From positions 53,079,416 to 53,143,415 of the forward strand of contig NC_133284.1 of assembly GCF_005239225.2 (NCBI RefSeq): DNA of 64,000 nucleotides. The letters are read 5' to 3'. The notes under the pieces were generated by a model that did no database searches, had not been told where the DNA came from, and saw only the letters and a program-made list of their open reading frames with translations. A program made the position numbers and the translations under genes. The stretch comes from Populus alba. Taxonomy: Eukaryota; Streptophyta; Magnoliopsida; Malpighiales; Salicaceae. Of this stretch, positions 59,193 to 64,000 are shown piece after piece (the first letter of the stretch is position 1; each line of letters starts with the position of its first letter).

Positions 59193-61124
59193 TTTTGGTG
59201 ACCTCTAGTTGCTGAAAAATTAGGTTAGTTTGTTTTAGACTAAGTAAAACCAATTTTTAACCATATTTTGACCTGAAAAAACCATGAAAACACCTGGCAA
59301 ACACATATCCATAGCCTCTAACAATCAAAAAATTATTTTTGAAACCCACAATTAACCTGATATCAAAATTCTGTTCAGATTCAAATCCACAATTTTAGTC
59401 AAATTTAAGGAAAAAACAATACATTGTCTAAACTTTACTCATCAAAAGAAACCCATTGAAACCAAAATCACCTGTTTTGTGCCCGGAATCGGTTTCAATT
59501 GAGACTTTCTCTCTCTACTACTAGAATTTAGCCACTCTCTCTCTCCTCCCTCAAACCAAAGGACTAAAAAATAAGGAAAATGAAATTTGGGATAAAAATT
59601 GAATTTTATAAATTATTAGGGATTGAAAGCTTATAATATGAAAAGTTGAAGAATTAAAGTATACGTTTAGCCCTAATTTTAGCAAAACCTCTTTTATCTG
59701 TGTTTTTCATTTTAGTCATCTAGTTTTAATCTTGGAATTTATTAATAAATGTGTTTTTAATTGACCATCAATTTAGGCTTATAAGGGTGCAATAAAAAAA
59801 ACTAAAAAAAATCATTATTACAATTCACAATGATTAATTTCTTGGTAAGTAGTGGCATGATAACAATATTTTTGGGTTAACCTAGAACTAGGTTAAAATT
59901 TGGTTTAATTTTACAGAAAAATTCTTCAAAACTACGTTGTATTAACCTTTTTTCTTAAAAGAAAAAACTGTATCTTTTTTATTGATATAAATAACTTGAT
60001 TTAAATATTAACTCTTTTTTAAAAAGAAAAACTATATCTTTTTTATAGATATAAATCAACTCAATTTAAATGTAACATTTAATGTTAATATCTACAATAA
60101 TAATGTGCCAATTGCTTCACAAACATGCATGCCACGATTTTTATGTGTTGTGTCCTTTCATTTTGGTTTCTTAGACAGGCAGACCATAAGGTCTTGTTTG
60201 GGGCAAATATAGTAGTGGAGGCTTTCCACATCCTTTTCGGTTAAGTAGAGTTTTTTATTTGAGAGCTCATGTGAATCCCACACTAAAAAAGCTGAAAGCT
60301 GATAGATCTTTTTGAAGCTTCTTAGCTATAATGGTAGCTTTTTTATACAATATTAATCTCATCATCTTATACTATATTTTAAAATATATACATAAAATGT
60401 TTAAATTATGAACCGCATTATAGATATAAAGTGTTTACATTGTAGACCATACTATAAATGTTCAGAAGATCATGAGAGGCGTTGTCTTTTTTATTTTTTA
60501 TTTTAAAAGCTACTAGCGCATGTTGGGTCAAAGCATGACCACCTGATTCAAGGCTTTTAGGTCTAGCTTGCCGCTAGACTCAAGTCTCTTGGTTCTAACT
60601 TGGCTATCAAATTCAATACATTTAAAATATTCTTTATATTTTTAATATTTTTTTTACACTTGAAAAAAAAAAAATGTTATTGAGTTACTACATAGCGCAT
60701 ACCAATATGCTAGTTTTCAATAACAATATGAGACTTGATATATTCAAAACCTAAATCGGTCTAGTTTAAAGAAAAAAAGTGGAAAAATTAACTAAATATG
60801 ACCTGATTAAAAATATAAGTAAACTCATAATCTAGTTGATCCGGGTAAAAAGAATGAACTCTTAATTACACATTCCACATTGATTTGGTTAAAAAGAAAT
60901 GGTGGGTTCTAAAACACCTATTGCATATAGTAGTTGAGTAGTTGTATCATGTTGTCTAGAACATAAAAATATCTTCATTTACAAAAAAGGGCTCGGATGC
61001 AATATGAGGTTTGTAGCCGTAAATGAATTCTTTAAAATAAGTGGTAGTTAATGACACTACAAATATTATAATTAGTAGATATTACTGGAAGGTGTTTTTA
61101 AAATATAGCCTTTTATTTTGGGTA
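59193..61124. other. AT-rich intergenic DNA, no gene recognised
   Basis: The first 60 bases match 6538-6600. The rest has only short frames. Two close copies of a phrase with AAAACTATATCTTTTTTAT lie at about 59965-60055. I see nothing else that I can support. Confidence 0.5.
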
Positions 61125-61306
61125 GTGGTTCGTGGAAGATGCTGCCAGCAGCCATCAATCAATTAGGGAGGAAGGGACCCTCATGCAACTATGCTCCGTT
61201 TCATCTTTTAATATTTCACACCATGCTTCTCTCTCTCTTGTGCTCAAAATTTCTTCTTTGATCCCCCCCCAAAAAAAACAAAAAAAAACAAACAGAGACG
61301 GAGAAT
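61125..61306 (+). promoter_or_regulatory. CNL 5' flank and leader, copy 5
   Basis: Nearly identical to 7378-7567, including the C-run, A-run and GACGGAGAATATGG start context. Confidence 0.6.
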
Positions 61307-64000
61307 ATGGCAGCAGAGACATATTCTACCTGTAGATAGAGCTCAAGAAGTTAGCTGGGACCCAGATCGAGAGACACATTCGTTCCTTGACAGCTCAGAA
61401 GTTGTAGGAAGGGAGGATGATGTCTCTAAAGTTATGGAATTGCTGACTAGCTTGACCAAACACCAACATGTCCTTCCGGTTGTCCCTATAGTGGGGATGG
61501 CTGGCCTTGGAAAGACTACTGTAGCAAAAAAGTTTGTAAAGTAGTGCGGGAGAGAAAACACTTTGATTTAACAATCTGGGTTTGTGTTTCTAATGATTTT
61601 AGTAAAGGGAGGATTTTAGGAGAGATGTTGCAAAATGTTGATGAAACTATAAGTAGGTTGAGCAACCTAAATGCAATTATGGAAAACCTTAAGAAAAAGC
61701 TGGAAAAGAGGACATTTTTTCTTGTTCTTGATGATGTGTGGAATGAAGACCTTGATAAGTGGAATGATTTGAAGGAGCAACTGTTAAAAATTAACAGCAT
61801 GAATGGGAATGGTGTTGTTGTTACAACCCGCAAAAAGCAAGTCGCAGACATGATGGAGACTTCTCCTGGTATTCAGCACGAGCCAGGAAAACTAACAGAT
61901 GATGAATGTTGGTCCATTATTAAGCAAAAGGTGAGTGGGGGTGGACGAGAAACAATAGCTTCAGACTTGGAGTCTATTGGAACAGAGATTGCAAAGAAAT
62001 GTGGAGGGCTTCCGTTGCTTGCTAATGTTTTGGGAGGAACTCTTCACGGAAAGCAGGCAGATGTGTGGCAGTCAATTCTAAAGAGTAGAAATTGGGATTC
62101 TCGGGATGTAAATGAAAAAGCTTTGCGCATATTGAGATTAAGTTTTGATTACCTGTCATCGCCATCACTGAAAAAATGTTTTGCATACTGTTCCATTTTC
62201 CCTAAAGATTTTGAAATTATAAGGGAAGAGCTGGTTCAACTTTGGATGGCTGAAGGTTTTCTCAGGCCATCAAATGGGAGGATGGAAGACGAAGGCAGCA
62301 AGTATTTCAATGACTTGCTTGCAAATTCCTTTTTCCAAGATGTTAAAAGGAATGAGTGTGAGATCGTAACAAGTTGCAAGATGCATGATCTAGTGCATGA
62401 TCTTGCACTACAGGTCTCAAAATCAGAAGCGTTAAATCTGGAAGAGGGTTCGGCTGTTGATGGTGCATCTCATATTCGTCATCTAAATCTCGTATCTCGT
62501 GGGGATGACGAGGCAGCATTAACAGCGGTTGATGCTAAAAAATTGCAAACTGTTTTCTGAATGGTTGATGTACTCAACGGGCGTTGGAAATTCAAAAGCT
62601 TGAGAACTTTCAAATTGCAACGGTCTGATATCACAGAGTTACCAGATTCAATTTGCAAGCTGAGACATTTGAGATATCTTGATGTCTCGGATACTGCTAT
62701 CAAAGCATTGCCGGAATCCATCACCAAGCTCTACCATTTGGAAACATTAAGATTCACTAATTGCAAGTCACTAGAAAAGCTTCCCCAGAAAGTGAGGAAT
62801 TTAGTGAGCTTGAGACATCTTCATTTTGATGATCCAAAGCTAGTGCCAGCTGAGGTGAGACTCTTAACACGCCTTCAAACTCTGCCGATATTTGCTGTGG
62901 GTCCAGATCATATGGTTGAAGAGCTGGGATGTTTGAAAGAACTAAGAGGAGCATTGAAGATATGCAAGCTTGAGCAAGTGAGAGACAGAGAAGAAGCTAA
63001 GAAGGCAGAACTGAGTGGAAAAAGAATGAACAAACTGGTGTTTGAATGGAGTGATGATGAAGGTAACAACAGTGTCAATAGCGAGTATGTGCTGGAAGGC
63101 CTGCAGCCTCACCTAGACATAAGAAGCTTGACAATTGAGGGTTATGGAGGTGAAAATTTCTCATCATGGATATTGCAACTCAATAATCTGACGGTGCTGA
63201 GATTGAAAGGCTGCAGCAAGTTGAGGCAACTCCCAACACTTGGATGTCTTCCACGCCTTAAGATTCTAGAGATGAGTGGAATGCCTAATGTGAAATGTAT
63301 AGGCAATGAGTTCTATAGTAGCAGCAGTGGCAGTGAAGCAGTACTGTTTCCAGCACTAAAAGAACTCACTTTGAGGTATATGGATGGTCTTGAAGAATGG
63401 ATGGTACCAGGTGGAGAAGTTGTTGCAGTATTTCCTTGTCTTGAAAAGTTGAGCATTGAGTGTTGTGGAAAGTTGGAAAGCATTCCGATATGTCGTCTTT
63501 CATCTCTTGTAGAATTTGAAATTGGCAGTTGTGATGAGTTGAGATATTTGTCTGGTGAATTTCATGGCTTCACGTCTCTTCGAGTTTTATGTATAGGGAG
63601 CTGTCCAAAGCTGGCATCCATTCCAAGCGTACAACACTGCACAGCTCTGGTGGAATAGTGTATATATTGGTGCGGTGAGTTGATCTCAATTCCTGGTGAT
63701 TTTCGAGATTTGAATTCTTTGAAGGAATTGATTTTTGATAGGTGTAAATTGGGAGCTCTTCCAAGCGGACTACAATGTTGCGCATCTCTAGAGGTATTAT
63801 CAATAAATGATTGGAGTGAGCTTATCCATAGCAATGATTTTCAAGAATTGTCTTCGCTTCGAAGTTTATTGATTAGCGGTTGTGATAAGCTCATGAATAT
63901 TGATTGGCATGGTTTACAACAATTGCCTTCTCTTGTTAAATTAGAAATCACCGCGTGTCCCAGTTGAGAGATATCCCAGAGGATGATTGGTTGGGCGGCC
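61307..64000 (+). pseudogene. CNL copy 5 lacking its CC domain, runs off the window
   Basis: The first four codons are followed directly by sequence equivalent to residue 139 of copy 1, so about 405 bp encoding the CC domain are gone, and a stop follows at once. The NB-ARC and LRR regions are otherwise recognisable: [58 protein letters not shown], then LRRs. Further defects: one A lost after the P-loop (near 61530), TGA at 62558-62560 (copy 1 has TCA), TAG at 63656-63658 and one T lost near 63964. It keeps the uninterrupted site (CTTGATAAGTGG) where copia-1 inserted in copy 1. Confidence 0.92.

Noticed and set aside
1..64000. tRNA, rRNA or snoRNA genes
   Set aside because: No cloverleaf or conserved RNA motif was seen; the tRNA-like strings are retroelement primer-binding sites and one isolated B box.

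Overview
This is plant nuclear DNA: AT-rich, with intron-containing genes (GT-AG introns), many LTR retrotransposons and MITEs, and a cluster of CC-NB-LRR (CNL) resistance-gene homologues of the RGA type. The CNL sequences, gene content and repeat style look like a Salicaceae genome, probably Populus. That attribution is an inference from recognition, not from a search.

Layout. 1-6511 is a minus-strand Tat/Ogre-like Ty3/gypsy element with no recognisable gag or pol. Its far LTR is cut by the window edge and it carries a complex tandem array next to that LTR. 7568-14081 is CNL copy 1, split inside its NB-ARC domain by a very young, internally deleted Ty1/copia element (8425-11194). 14090-20900 holds shared CNL 3' flank, a Tourist-like MITE, a 99-bp tandem repeat and a Ty3/gypsy gag-protease remnant. 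20956-22915 holds scraps: the last exon of a PPR gene joined to two CNL LRR fragments. 23287-25270 is a second gypsy remnant. 25802-33449 is an apparently intact nine-exon PPR gene resembling Arabidopsis DG1, the one clearly intact host gene here. 34415-35168 is the 3' end of an HDA9-like histone deacetylase gene. 36161-40218 is a mosaic of CNL pieces and two nearly identical copies of a coatomer gamma (COPG) fragment that still has its introns. 41257-43903 repeats the MITE and gypsy remnant. 43904-50924 is a decayed copy of DG1 exon 1 containing a full-length but broken copia element (45642-50433). 52889-54059 is an alpha/beta hydrolase gene lacking its last exon, followed by a hAT-type element. 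56477-58269 and 61307-64000 are further CNL fragments, the last running off the window.

Overall, one ancestral neighbourhood (CNL, CNL 3' flank, MITE, gypsy remnant, DG1, HDA9 tail, CNL upstream region) seems to have been copied several times, then broken by illegitimate recombination and transposition. Every CNL copy seen is damaged: by transposon insertion, frameshift, nonsense change, loss of the CC domain or fusion to COPG. The tract therefore works less as a set of functional receptors than as a reservoir of LRR sequence. No tRNA, rRNA, CRISPR or bacterial-type feature was found. Coordinates of splice sites, LTRs and target-site duplications were read by eye.
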